Shown here: positions 17,335 through 26,298 of the stretch, one piece after another
How positions within the stretch are numbered: the stretch's first letter is position 1
Layout of the letters: each line of letters opens with the position of its first letter
Assembly: GCF_000430995.1 (NCBI RefSeq)
Contig: NZ_HF952018.1
Location: forward strand, 873,776-937,775
DNA: 64,000 nt
Direction of reading: 5' to 3'
Origin: Thermobrachium celere DSM 8682
GTDB lineage: Bacteria; Bacillota; Clostridia; Clostridiales; Caloramatoraceae
The notes under the pieces: model-generated
Told to the model about the DNA's origin: nothing
Databases searched by the model: none
What the model saw: only the letters and a program-made list of their open reading frames with translations
Made by a program: the position numbers and the translations under genes

Positions 17335-18585
17335 TTAAATATTATTTATTAGCATTTCTTCATTTAATTCGAATTTAGGTTTATTAGATTTTTTAGTTGG
17401 TCTATAAAGGTTTTTATTTTTGTTTTCACTATCTTTATCATTAGTGTTAATGTTAATACTTACTGATGCTATTTTATAGTCTATAGCCGATATTTTTTCC
17501 TTTAAATAATCTATATTGTTGTTAATTATTGATGTAATATTTTTATTGTTAGTTGTTATAGTTGCTTCAAGTTCACCATTTTTATATCTTAAATTAATAC
17601 TTATTTCACCTAATTCCCTTGGTTTTAACAACAACTTCATTTCAGTTAAGTTTTCGTTTTTTAATATATTTATTTTTTGAACTATAACATCTAATATTTC
17701 CCTTGGATTAGATATTGTAACTTCGTGTGTATTAATATATTTGAGATTATTTACGATAAAATCATTTTTGTTATAACCTGAATTTAGCAAGTTAATCTCT
17801 GAAGAATCACTTTTAAAGTCGTTTTTTAATTCGTTTAAAATATTTTTTATCTGATTTAGAGTATCTTTATTAGAATTTATGAATTGTTTAGATTCAAATT
17901 TTGTTTCATTAAAGGTATCTGTTATTTTATTTAAAGCATTATAATTTAAATTATTTAATTGATTAGGTTCATTTTTTGTTTCTATAAAAATATCAGTAAT
18001 TTGATCTAAGTTTAATAGACTGTCTTTGTTATTGTTTAAAAATTCATTTTTAGCATAATTTAATTGATATGTTGACTCAAAAAGTTTTTCTTTCATAATT
18101 AGATCATTAATTTGTTGTTTAACATAACTTTGTATGTTATCAAATGAAGAAGTTGTAATTTCATTATGTTTTATATTTATATAATCATTAATATGTTTTA
18201 AAAACTTATAAAGATTGTCAGATAAATTACTTGAAATATTATCATTGAGTTTAAAATTTTCAAATATTACAGATAATGAATCAGCATTGGTAATTGCTGA
18301 ATTTAAATTAATAAAGAAATCCTTTAAACCCTCATTGTTGTTTATTGTTGATAAAATGTTATTTTGTATGTTATTTAGTTCATTATTTTCGTTTATCAAG
18401 CTTAATATATTTTTAATCAAGTTATATATTTCTGTGTTGTTACAATCAATTTCAGTTTCTTGATTTGAATTATCGTTTATATAACTATCAAATATTTGTG
18501 TAAAATAGTCTCCTTTATCTAATTTAGTTTTTTCACTATTGCTAGAGATGAATTTATTCGTGCTAATTACATTTTCGATCTTCAT
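17335..18585 (-). CDS. fliK: Hook-length control protein FliK
   Basis: 416 residues, very rich in Asn, Ile, Lys and Ser except for the C-terminal export-switch domain (about 310-385: MKLLLKPRELGEISINLRYKNGELEATITT). A triplicated stretch of roughly 27 residues lies at about 182-258, each unit containing an NKD/NYNxL ... ETKxE-like core. The length and repeats fit a molecular ruler. It overlaps fliJ by 4 bp. The N-terminal two thirds would not be recognisable without position and tail. Confidence 0.82.
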   Translation of the reverse strand: MKIENVISTNKFISSNSEKTKLDKGDYFTQIFDSYINDNSNQETEIDCNNTEIYNLIKNILSLINENNELNNIQNNILSTINNNEGLKDFFINLNSAITNADSLSVIFENFKLNDNISSNLSDNLYKFLKHINDYINIKHNEITTSSFDNIQSYVKQQINDLIMKEKLFESTYQLNYAKNEFLNNNKDSLLNLDQITDIFIETKNEPNQLNNLNYNALNKITDTFNETKFESKQFINSNKDTLNQIKNILNELKNDFKSDSSEINLLNSGYNKNDFIVNNLKYINTHEVTISNPREILDVIVQKINILKNENLTEMKLLLKPRELGEISINLRYKNGELEATITTNNKNITSIINNNIDYLKEKISAIDYKIASVSININTNDKDSENKNKNLYRPTKKSNKPKFELNEEMLINNI

Positions 18586-19025
18586 GAATTCCCCCCCTTC
18601 GTTCTGTAAAAATTAATAATTGAGAATTCATCTATTTTCAATTGTTCAAGTCTGTTTACTTCATTTAAAAACAATTTATATTCTTTCTCCTTTAAGTTCT
18701 CGATTATTTTTTTATCTTTGTTTAATTTCAATAATTCATTTGATATTTTCTCTAATTCTTTTTGTAGCTGTTTTAATACCTTATTTTCTTGATCTATTTT
18801 ATTTGTTAAATATTCTAAAAAGTTAATATAATTTTTAAATTCAACATGTGTAGTAAACACATTTTTCTGTAACTTTAAATTATTTAATTTTTCTTCAAGG
18901 GATTTTATTTCATTTTTTTTATTATTAATTTCTATCATTAATTTGTTATAATCTTTTTTTAAATTGTTTTCACAACGAATTTTATAGTCTAATACATTTT
19001 GAAGTTTAAACTTAAATCCATTCAT
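18582..19025 (-). CDS. fliJ: Flagellar export protein FliJ
   Basis: 147 residues, almost wholly helical with charged heptads, consistent with the antiparallel coiled coil of FliJ. It begins FKLQNVLDYKIRCENNLKKD, a typical start. It links the FliI ATPase to FlhA in the export machine. It lies directly after fliI. Confidence 0.85.
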   Translation of the reverse strand: MNGFKFKLQNVLDYKIRCENNLKKDYNKLMIEINNKKNEIKSLEEKLNNLKLQKNVFTTHVEFKNYINFLEYLTNKIDQENKVLKQLQKELEKISNELLKLNKDKKIIENLKEKEYKLFLNEVNRLEQLKIDEFSIINFYRTKGGNS

Positions 19026-19036
19026 TAAATCACCTA

Positions 19037-20341
19037 CTAGTCAATTGACATTAATTGATTTGTTATTTCTTCAAAATTGTAATGTTCATCGATTTTTTGC
19101 TTTAAAAAAGAATTTATTTTATCAATTAAATTAATTGATTTATCTATTTTAGGATTTGATCCTTTTTGATAAGCTCCGATACTAATTAAATCTTCAGCTT
19201 CTTTATAAACAGCTATTAAGTCTCTTATCTCACTAGCTTTTCTATAATGTATTTCAGTTGCAATTTGGGGCATCAATCTAGATATACTTAACAATATATC
19301 TATTGCAGGAAAATGGTTCATTGCAGCCAATTTTCGTGATAAAACAATATGACCATCTAAGATACCCCTAACGGCATCTGCAATTGGTTCATTTAAATCA
19401 TCACCGTCTACTAAAACAGTGTAAAATGCAGTAATTGACCCTTTATCAGAGTTACCAGATCTTTCTAATAGTCTAGGTAACATTGCAAATACAGAAGGTG
19501 TGTAACCTTTTGTTGTTGGGGGTTCCCCTATAGTAAGGCCTATTTCTCTTTGAGCCATTGCAAATCTAGTAACTGAATCCATCATCAACATTACATTTAG
19601 TCCTTGATCTCTAAAGTACTCTGCTATTGCAGTTGCTGTAAAAGCACCCTTTAATCTTAGAAGAGGAGGTTGATCTGAAGTTGCAACAACTATAACAGAT
19701 TTTTTTAGACCTTCTGGTCCTAAATCCTTTTCTATAAATTCTTTAACTTCTCTTCCACGTTCGCCTATAAGACCAATTACATTGACATCTGCATCACTAT
19801 ATTTAGCTATCATTCCTAATAAGGTACTTTTTCCAACACCTGATCCAGCAAAGATACCAATTCTTTGACCTCTTCCACAAGTTAAAAATCCATCAATTGC
19901 TTTTACTCCAGTTGGAAGAATTGTATCTATTCTTTTTCTTAAAAGGGGGTTAGGTGGATCATTATCTAATTTATATTCAGCTTCAAAATTTATTTTAGAA
20001 TTATCTAACGGTCTGCCTAACCCATCTAATATTTTACCTAATAAGTTTTTGCCAACTGGAACCGTTAATTGGTTTCCAGTTGGATAAACAAGTGAACCAG
20101 TTGAGATTCCAGTTATATCACCAAGAGGCATTAAAAGAACTCCATCGTCAGTAAAGCCAACAACTTCAGCATCTATTTGTTTTCCAGTTAAAAGCTTAAT
20201 TTTACAAAGCTCACCTATGAAAGCATCAATTCCCTCAACTTCTATTGTTAAACCAATTACTTTTTTAACTTTACCTATATATTCAAATGTATCTGTACCT
20301 TTAAATTTATTTATTAGATTGTTATAGTCAATTTTAATCAT
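19037..20341 (-). CDS. fliI: Flagellum-specific export ATPase FliI
   Basis: About 434 residues, F1-beta-like ATPase. Walker A is FAGSGVGKSTLLG (about 164-176), with GERGREVKEFIE and LMMDSVTRFAMAQRE downstream. It energises type III export with FliH and FliJ. I prefer ATG at 20339-20341 (nine bases after AAAGGA) over the ATG at 20348-20350, which abuts the ribosome site. Confidence 0.96.
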   Translation of the reverse strand: MIKIDYNNLINKFKGTDTFEYIGKVKKVIGLTIEVEGIDAFIGELCKIKLLTGKQIDAEVVGFTDDGVLLMPLGDITGISTGSLVYPTGNQLTVPVGKNLLGKILDGLGRPLDNSKINFEAEYKLDNDPPNPLLRKRIDTILPTGVKAIDGFLTCGRGQRIGIFAGSGVGKSTLLGMIAKYSDADVNVIGLIGERGREVKEFIEKDLGPEGLKKSVIVVATSDQPPLLRLKGAFTATAIAEYFRDQGLNVMLMMDSVTRFAMAQREIGLTIGEPPTTKGYTPSVFAMLPRLLERSGNSDKGSITAFYTVLVDGDDLNEPIADAVRGILDGHIVLSRKLAAMNHFPAIDILLSISRLMPQIATEIHYRKASEIRDLIAVYKEAEDLISIGAYQKGSNPKIDKSINLIDKINSFLKQKIDEHYNFEEITNQLMSID

Positions 20342-20346
20342 TGACA

Positions 20347-21099
20347 TCATTCCTTTAGTAATTTTTGAGCTATCAGCTTTATTTGTGTTTCTAATTTTGC
20401 ATCGATAACGCCACTGCTTGTCTCAAGAATAAAGTCACCACTATCAAGTGAAGAATCGGCTAATATTGTTAATGTAGCATTAGATTCAATGAACTGTTCT
20501 AAATCATGCTGTCTCGATTTTAAAACCTTATAATCTCCTATTGAAGTTTTTAAGATAATGTTTTTTTTATTTTTAGACTTTGATAATAGTTTTTGTGCAC
20601 AATTTAAAACAGCTTCATTGTTAATTGTAAGTTCACATTTTACAATTTCCTTTGCTATTTCTAGTGCAAGTCTAATAATATCATTTTGATAGTTAGATAT
20701 ATATTCTTCAGATTCTTTTTGAATGGTATAAAGATAATTATTTGCCTCATCGATAATATTTTTAGAGTCAATTATTGAAGCATCAATTCCAGATTGATAA
20801 CCGTCTGAGTATCCTCTATTATAGCCTTCATTATAACCTTTACTATTTGCATCTTGATAAATTTTTTCTGCATTTTCTTTTGCTTGATTAATTATTTCTT
20901 TTGCTTTTTTATTTGCTTCGTCTATTATTTTTTGCGCTTCATTTTTAGCCTGTTGCTTTATTTGCTCAACAACTTCTTCAATTTTAATTTCATTGTTATT
21001 CCTTGTAATATTTAAAAACATTTTTTCTAATGTAGGTGGTGAAACTAATATTTTATCATTTATATTAGTTTGCTTTATAACGTTATACGATAATTGCAT
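20347..21099 (-). CDS. fliH: Flagellar export ATPase regulator FliH
   Basis: About 250 residues. A long helix with Ala/Lys heptads (about 45-90) leads to a GxxxG run (GYNEGYNRGYSDGYQSG), the FliH hallmark, then a C-terminal domain like the V-type ATPase E subunit (IIRLALEIAKEIVKCEL). It binds FliI and the C ring. ATG at 21097-21099 lies inside the end of fliG, and GGGTGG precedes it. Confidence 0.9.
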   Translation of the reverse strand: MQLSYNVIKQTNINDKILVSPPTLEKMFLNITRNNNEIKIEEVVEQIKQQAKNEAQKIIDEANKKAKEIINQAKENAEKIYQDANSKGYNEGYNRGYSDGYQSGIDASIIDSKNIIDEANNYLYTIQKESEEYISNYQNDIIRLALEIAKEIVKCELTINNEAVLNCAQKLLSKSKNKKNIILKTSIGDYKVLKSRQHDLEQFIESNATLTILADSSLDSGDFILETSSGVIDAKLETQIKLIAQKLLKE

Positions 21100-22099
21100 C
21101 ATCACCACCCCTTGACATTACAATTTCTCCAGCTTCATCTAATCTTCTAATAATTGATACAATTTGTTGTTGAGCTTTTTCAACATCAACTAATCTAACT
21201 GGACCCATAAATTCTAGATCTTCTTTTAATGTTTGTGCAGCACGTTTTGACATATTGCTATATATAATATTTGCTACTTCTTCTGAACAACCCTTTAGAG
21301 CTAATGCTAGTACCTTCATGTCAACTTCTCTTAATATTCTTTGAATAGATGCGTTATCAAGAGAAATTATATCTTCAAATACAAACATGCTATCTCTTAT
21401 TTTTTCAGCAAGTTCTGGTTGATGTCTATCAAGTTCCTCTAAGATTGATTTTTCTGTTGTTCTATCGACGTTATTTAGTATATCAACAAGTGTTTGAACG
21501 CCACCTATTGTTGCTAAATCTGATCTTACAACATTAGATAATTTTTTCTCCAATATTTCTTCAACTTCTTCTATAACAATAGGGGAAGTATTACTCATTG
21601 TCGCGATTCTTTTAGCTACATCTGATTGCAAGTCTTCAGGAAGCCCTGATAAGATTTGTGCAGCTTTTTCTGGTTGAAGATAACATAAAATTAATGCAAT
21701 GGTTTGTGGATGTTCATTTATAATTACATTCAATAATTGTTGCGCATCGGCTTTACGTGCAATTGAAAAAGGTCTATACTGTTGAGTTATTTCAGATACC
21801 TTTTCTATTATCTCCATTGCTTTTTGTGCACCTAGGGCTTTACTTAAAAGATTTTTTGCATAATCAAATCCACCTTCTAAAATATAGTCTTTAGCTTTAT
21901 TAAGATTAACAAATTCTTGTAATACTTCCTCCCTAATTTCTTTTTTTATTTTTTGCATATTAGCTATTTCAAAGGTTATCTTTTGTATATCATTTTCAGG
22001 CAATTTCTTTAATATTGGAGCTGAAGCATCAGGACCTAAAGTGATAAATAATATGGCAGCTTTCTGAACACCTGTTAATCTATCCTTATCTCTTGCCAT
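21083..22099 (-). CDS. fliG: Flagellar motor switch protein FliG
   Basis: About 338 residues with all three FliG domains: N (TGVQKAAILFITLGPDASAPILKKL), middle (EHPQTIALILCYLQPEKAAQILSGLP, the EHPQT motif) and C (charged torque helix near DMKVLALALKGCSEEV...RAAQTLKEDLEFMGPVRLVDVE). It transmits MotA torque to the rotor. ATG at 22097-22099 follows AGAGGTG; GTG at 22108 is the alternative. Confidence 0.97.
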   Translation of the reverse strand: MARDKDRLTGVQKAAILFITLGPDASAPILKKLPENDIQKITFEIANMQKIKKEIREEVLQEFVNLNKAKDYILEGGFDYAKNLLSKALGAQKAMEIIEKVSEITQQYRPFSIARKADAQQLLNVIINEHPQTIALILCYLQPEKAAQILSGLPEDLQSDVAKRIATMSNTSPIVIEEVEEILEKKLSNVVRSDLATIGGVQTLVDILNNVDRTTEKSILEELDRHQPELAEKIRDSMFVFEDIISLDNASIQRILREVDMKVLALALKGCSEEVANIIYSNMSKRAAQTLKEDLEFMGPVRLVDVEKAQQQIVSIIRRLDEAGEIVMSRGGDDAIIV

Positions 22100-22104
22100 A
22101 ATTA

Positions 22105-23667
22105 TCACCTCTCATCCTCAGCAAGCCATGTTTTAATAAGCTCTACAACTTGCTCTGGCTTTGTTGATGCGTAGTTTCTGATTTCTTTTTCTAGGTTCAT
22201 ATTTTGTTCCATATCTTCTAAAACAGGTTCATAGGCTATTGGCTGTTTTTGTAATACATCACCAATTAAAACATCTATATTATTTTGTTGTTCAATTTGT
22301 AGATCTTCAATTTTACGTTTCTTTCTTAGTGCTAAATAGATAATAAATAATACAATAAGTCCTGCTACTGCTTCTCCAATCATAATATACATTTTTCTCT
22401 TTTTAATTAATTCTTCTTGCTTTTTCATTTCTTCAAGATCAGCTTGAATTTTTTTCTTAAATTCATCATTGAAGGTAATGGATTCAATATTTATTACATC
22501 TCCTCTTTCTTCTGAAAGACCAGTAGCTGCTACAACAATATTTTTAATTGATTGCTTTTCTAATTCATTTAAATTGCCGTCTATAACAACTGAAACCGAA
22601 AGCCTCTTTATTTCACCAGGAGCTTTAATTATTTTTTCTTCTGTTTGGCCTATTTCATAATTAGTAATTTCTTCTTCTCTGCTTGATGTTGAAGATTGAT
22701 TATTACCTTGTATAGTATTTGACATATTATTATCAATTGGGCTTGATCCACTTCCCTGAGAATTAGTGTCATTTGATGTTTCTTTAATTTTTTGCTGGCT
22801 TCTTATTATGGAATCTTTATCATATTTTAAAGTAGTTATTTGTCTTGAATCAAAATCAAGGTCTGCATTAATTTTAACTGTGACTTTATCTTTTCCAAAA
22901 ACTTTTTCAAGCATATTTTTTACATCGTTTTGAAGGTCCATTTCAAATTGTTTTTTGAACTCATGTTGTTTGTTTGATGTTAAAATTCCATTTTGTTCTG
23001 ATTCGAATATATTTTCACTTAATAAATTCATATTATTGTCTACCACTTCTACGTTTTCTTTTGGAAGATTTTTAACGCTTGATGATACTAAAGATATAAT
23101 TGCTTTTACTTGTTCTTGTGTTAATTTAGTATTTCCTTTCAATTTAATTGTAACTGATGCTCTAGCCTTTTCTTCATCTCTTGTAAATACTGATTCTTCT
23201 GGGAGAACTAAATGTACTCTAGCTTTTTCAATCTCTTCAAAACCTTGTATTGTTCTTGCAAGTTCTCCCTCCAAGGCTCTTTGATACATTATTTTGGCTT
23301 CAGTATCCGTAACACCAAACTTGTTGTTGTCAAATAATTCAAAACCTTTTATAGAAGATGGCAAGTTAGTATCTGAAAAAATAGATAGTCTTATTTCTTC
23401 TACTTTATCTTTAGGTACTAATATTGAATTCCCATCTATTTTATATTGAATTTTATCTTCTTTAAGTTTTTCAATTATTTTAGCTGAATCTTGAGGTTCT
23501 AAATTTGAAAAAAGAACGTCATATTCAACTCTGTTTAAATATATTCCTATAATTATACTTGAAAGAATAATTCCTGTTAAAAGTACAATGATAGATACTT
23601 TTTTAGATTTTGATAAATTACCCCATTTATCACCTACACTTTTAAAAATATTAAGTAGTTTATTCAT
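22105..23667 (-). CDS. fliF: MS-ring protein FliF
   Basis: 520 residues. Membrane helices lie at about 25-45 and 440-462. Ring-building motifs sit between them (YDVLFSNLEPQDSAKIIEKLKEDKI; RALEGELARTIQGFEEIEKARVHLVLPEESVF; a Ser/Asn-rich insert near 300-325). The C-terminal FliG-binding tail ends KPEQVVELIKTWLAEDE. It is the base on which the rotor and export gate assemble. Confidence 0.97.
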   Translation of the reverse strand: MNKLLNIFKSVGDKWGNLSKSKKVSIIVLLTGIILSSIIIGIYLNRVEYDVLFSNLEPQDSAKIIEKLKEDKIQYKIDGNSILVPKDKVEEIRLSIFSDTNLPSSIKGFELFDNNKFGVTDTEAKIMYQRALEGELARTIQGFEEIEKARVHLVLPEESVFTRDEEKARASVTIKLKGNTKLTQEQVKAIISLVSSSVKNLPKENVEVVDNNMNLLSENIFESEQNGILTSNKQHEFKKQFEMDLQNDVKNMLEKVFGKDKVTVKINADLDFDSRQITTLKYDKDSIIRSQQKIKETSNDTNSQGSGSSPIDNNMSNTIQGNNQSSTSSREEEITNYEIGQTEEKIIKAPGEIKRLSVSVVIDGNLNELEKQSIKNIVVAATGLSEERGDVINIESITFNDEFKKKIQADLEEMKKQEELIKKRKMYIMIGEAVAGLIVLFIIYLALRKKRKIEDLQIEQQNNIDVLIGDVLQKQPIAYEPVLEDMEQNMNLEKEIRNYASTKPEQVVELIKTWLAEDER

Positions 23668-23691
23668 TTTTGAAGCACTCCTTTATAATAA

Positions 23692-23988
23692 CTATAACTG
23701 CATTCTATTTAGCTCTTGGAAAGCCTCTACTAATTTATTTCTTATTTGAATTGCTAGTTCTAATGAAAGCCTTGCTTCTTCTACAGAAAGCATGACTTCA
23801 TGTATATCTTTAGCGTCACCTTTTATAAGTTCAATTGTTTTATTCTCAGCCTCGACTTGTTTTTCATTTAACTGATCAATTTTTTCTTTTACTATCTTTG
23901 AAAAATCGATATTATTTTGTTTTTCAATTAATTGTGTATTTGAAATATTGTTAGTAGTCAAAAAATTGATGTTATTAATATTTGGCAT
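23692..23988 (-). CDS. fliE: Rod-MS ring adaptor FliE
   Basis: 98 residues; the C-terminal half is the FliE domain (GDAKDIHEVMLSVEEARLSLELAIQIRNKLVEAFQELNRMQL). It joins the MS ring to the proximal rod. It lies between flgC and fliF, the standard place. Confidence 0.94.
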   Translation of the reverse strand: MPNINNINFLTTNNISNTQLIEKQNNIDFSKIVKEKIDQLNEKQVEAENKTIELIKGDAKDIHEVMLSVEEARLSLELAIQIRNKLVEAFQELNRMQL

Positions 23989-23997
23989 TTATAACAC

Positions 23998-24420
23998 CTA
24001 CCTTCCAATCTCTAATGCCTTAAGTGCCATTTGTTTTTGTGAATTAAAGGCTGTTACATTTGCTTCGAAAGCACGTGTTGCAGTTATTAAATCCACCATT
24101 TCATTCAAAATATTTACATTGGGCATCATTACATATCCATCTTTATCTGCATCAGGATGAGATGGATTATATACCTTTTTAAACGGTGAATTGTCTTCTG
24201 TTATCTTGTCCACTTTTACGCCATTATATTTTGAGTTTAGTTTGTTAATAGAAGAATTTAAATTTTCTTTGAATGTAACTATTTTTCTTTTATATGGACC
24301 ACCATTTTCAGTTCTTGTAGTTTCAATATTAGCTATATTATTGGAGATTATATCCATTCTAATTCTTTCTGCTGATAAACCACTAGCACTTATTCTCATT
24401 CCGCTAAAAATGTTATTCAT
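23998..24420 (-). CDS. flgC: Proximal rod protein FlgC
   Basis: 140 residues with the axial N-terminus ([28 protein letters not shown]) and C-terminal [31 protein letters not shown]. The middle has [15 protein letters not shown]. Second gene of the operon. Confidence 0.95.
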   Translation of the reverse strand: MNNIFSGMRISASGLSAERIRMDIISNNIANIETTRTENGGPYKRKIVTFKENLNSSINKLNSKYNGVKVDKITEDNSPFKKVYNPSHPDADKDGYVMMPNVNILNEMVDLITATRAFEANVTAFNSQKQMALKALEIGR

Positions 24421-24431
24421 ATTTTCACCCC

Positions 24432-24836
24432 TTATTTAGCATTTATTACACTTCTTCTCATTGCAATTCTAGTATTTGCTTGACTTATAAGTGCATTATA
24501 TAATATTTGGTTTGCTGCCAAATTTGCCATTTCTAGATCTATATCTACATTATTTCCGTCAAGTCGCATTGATTTAGAATTATCTTTTTTTATTGTATGG
24601 GTTAAATTTTTTAAATTGTTACTATCACCTATGTGATTTTTGTTTGTTGTTTTTAAAAATATGGAGCTATTTTCTAATATACCCTTGACCTTTTCTTCGA
24701 AAATAACTCTATTTGCTTTATAGCCTGGGGTGTTTACGTTTGAAATGTTATGAGCGATCGCTCTTGCCCTTTCAGAAGATGCATCTAAAGATTTTTTTAT
24801 TAGAATATAGGATATATTGTCTATGCTATTTGCCAT
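24432..24836 (-). CDS. flgB: Proximal rod protein FlgB
   Basis: About 134 residues; axial signature [24 protein letters not shown], and the C-terminal [27 protein letters not shown] start it at ATG 24834-24836, seven bases after AGGAG. An in-frame upstream start would add 24 residues without family similarity and would run across the promoter. First gene of the long fla operon (24836 to 3000). Confidence 0.95.
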   Translation of the reverse strand: MANSIDNISYILIKKSLDASSERARAIAHNISNVNTPGYKANRVIFEEKVKGILENSSIFLKTTNKNHIGDSNNLKNLTHTIKKDNSKSMRLDGNNVDIDLEMANLAANQILYNALISQANTRIAMRRSVINAK

Positions 24837-24876
24837 ATTTACACTCCTTTTTTGAGTTTTTACTCTTATATATAAC

Positions 24877-24905
24877 AATTTATTACATAATTCATCATTA
24901 GTCAA
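24877..24905 (-). promoter_or_regulatory. Sigma-A type promoter of the flgB (fla) operon
   Basis: TTGACT (24900-24905), a 17-bp spacer and TAAATT (24877-24882) on the minus strand, about 40 bp before the flgB start codon. The -35 matches 5 of 6 consensus bases and the -10 matches 4 of 6. The rest of 24837-25044 is AT-rich with no gene and no evident sigma-D site. Confidence 0.55.
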
Positions 24906-25044
24906 CATAATTTACGTTAATTTAAAAAGAAAAAAACATAAATTTATCAATTTAAAATAATATAAAATAAAATTAAAAAACATATTAAATTCTACAAACT
25001 AATTTTATAATATTTTTTTTCATTTGAAAAGTAAAAATTACAAC

Positions 25045-25081
25045 AAAAATAGGTCCTATTTTACAATAGGACCTATTTTTT
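25045..25081 (-). terminator. Terminator after fliS
   Basis: A 13-bp stem AATAGGTCCTATT (25048-25060 with 25065-25077), 4-base loop, T-runs on both sides. It separates the flaG-fliS unit from the flgB operon promoter. Confidence 0.85.
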
Positions 25082-25090
25082 TACAATATT

Positions 25091-25471
25091 TTATTTCTTT
25101 ATTCTTTTATATGCTTCTTCAAAAGTCTCCTTTAATTCTTCTGCAAATCCAAGTATTTCTTCTGCTATTTTTGCATCTTTTTTTATATTTGCTTCAACTA
25201 ATCTTCTGTACATATAATCATAGAGTGCCATTAGGCTTTTTGCTATTTCTCCTCCAACTTCCATATTAAGTGTAGACATGAATTCTAAAATAATGTTCTG
25301 TGCCTTTATTAAGTTTGTATGTGCTTTTTGTAAATCTTTCTCCTCTAATGATGTAATTGCTTGTCTTATAAATTTTACTAAACCATCATAAAGCATTAAT
25401 AATAGTTTTTCTTTTGATGCTGTATTTACACTGTTTTGTTGGTATATATTTAAAGCTGATGAGCTATACAA
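25091..25471 (-). CDS. fliS: Flagellin export chaperone FliS
   Basis: 126 residues, helical bundle: NIYQQNSVNTASKEKLLLMLYDGLVKFIRQA, then LMALYDYMYRRLVEANIKKD. FliS keeps flagellin unfolded for export. The start is TTG at 25469-25471 preceded by GGGGGT; no ATG fits. Its client flagellin is not encoded in this window. Confidence 0.95.
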   Translation of the reverse strand: MYSSSALNIYQQNSVNTASKEKLLLMLYDGLVKFIRQAITSLEEKDLQKAHTNLIKAQNIILEFMSTLNMEVGGEIAKSLMALYDYMYRRLVEANIKKDAKIAEEILGFAEELKETFEEAYKRIKK

Positions 25472-25476
25472 TGCTT

Positions 25477-25827
25477 TTACCCCCTTATATCAATCAAATT
25501 TCCAGTTTCATATTGTATATTTTTAAAAATAAAATCCAGATCATCTACATATGTTTCAATTAAAACATTTCCTTTATCATTTAAAATTTTAACTTTTATT
25601 TTTTTATTTTTAATTTCTGCGTTTAATTTAAGGTTGAATTTTAATAGGTATTTAGCAAATTCCTCTATTGCCCTTTCCTGTTTTGAAGAATTAAAATTCT
25701 TTTTATTATAATCTCTATTTATTTCAACTTGTGCTGTTTCATGTACTATTCTATCTATTATTTTTGTTTGTATTTGCTTTATAGTATGATAGTCAATTTT
25801 ATCTAATGTTATTGGGTTTATTGGCAT
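25477..25827 (-). CDS. Hypothetical protein with FlaG-like C-terminus
   Basis: 116 residues, not recognised as a named family. The N-terminal half is polar and helical (KQIQTKIIDRIVHETAQVEINR). The C-terminal half (KLNAEIKNKKIKVKILNDKGNVLIETYVDDLDFIFKNI) follows the pattern of FlaG: beta strand, Asp/Asn turn, V-hydrophobic-E strand, helix. It lies between flaG and fliS with 5-12 bp gaps, so it is part of the filament module. It may be a divergent second FlaG; function unknown. Confidence 0.65.
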   Translation of the reverse strand: MPINPITLDKIDYHTIKQIQTKIIDRIVHETAQVEINRDYNKKNFNSSKQERAIEEFAKYLLKFNLKLNAEIKNKKIKVKILNDKGNVLIETYVDDLDFIFKNIQYETGNLIDIRG

Positions 25828-25839
25828 ATAGCCTTCCCC

Positions 25840-26181
25840 CTATCTTTTTTCATCAACAATAACCCCAGCTAACTCACACATTTTAGCAACCATATCTAGT
25901 ATTTTTTTTGGTGGTATTTCTTTTATTACCTCACCTGTATCGTCATTTACTATTTTCACAATTACATCATTAGTTTTTTCGTGTATTTCAAATTTAAGAT
26001 GTGTACTCTCACTAAATATTTTATTAGCTTTTTCAACTGCATCAACGAGTTGATTTTTATTTAAATTTTCTGGTTGGTTATTTTTAATGGGCAAACTAAT
26101 TTCTAATTCAGGATTACCAACATTTTTGGTTCTGTATAATTCTAGATTTAATTGATTATTTATAATTTTTAGGCTTTCCAT
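25840..26181 (-). CDS. flaG: FlaG family protein
   Basis: About 113 residues. The FlaG core is in the C-terminal half: LKFEIHEKTNDVIVKIVNDDTGEVIKEIPPKKILDMVAKM. FlaG affects filament length in several bacteria. I use ATG at 26179-26181, seven bases after GGTGGG, rather than the GTG at 26193. The gene is led by a close-to-consensus sigma-D promoter. Confidence 0.9.
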   Translation of the reverse strand: MESLKIINNQLNLELYRTKNVGNPELEISLPIKNNQPENLNKNQLVDAVEKANKIFSESTHLKFEIHEKTNDVIVKIVNDDTGEVIKEIPPKKILDMVAKMCELAGVIVDEKR

Positions 26182-26217
26182 TTTTATTCCCACCCTCAGA
26201 AGTATTATTTATTTATA

Positions 26218-26244
26218 TTATCGTTTTCCAATTTGCAAACTTTA
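26218..26244 (-). promoter_or_regulatory. Sigma-D (sigma-28) promoter of the flaG-fliS unit
   Basis: Minus strand: TAAAGTTT (26237-26244), an 11-bp spacer, AACGATAA (26218-26225). The Bacillus SigD consensus is TAAAGTTT, 11, GCCGATAA, so 14 of 16 listed bases match. It starts 37 bp upstream of the flaG ATG, directly after the fliT terminator. Confidence 0.85.
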
Positions 26245-26267
26245 GTATTATTTAAAATTAAAATTAC

Positions 26268-26296
26268 ATTTAAAAAAGGAGGTGCGACCTCCTTTT
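26268..26296 (-). terminator. Terminator after fliT
   Basis: A 10-bp stem AAAAGGAGGT/ACCTCCTTTT (26274-26283 with 26287-26296), 3-base loop, then TTTTTT on the minus strand, immediately after the fliT stop. It ends the flgM operon. Confidence 0.88.
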
Positions 26297-26298
26297 AC

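Noticed and set aside
24837-24876. A c-di-GMP riboswitch before flgB
   Set aside because: The leader between the promoter and flgB is only about 40 bases and shows no GEMM-like conserved bases.
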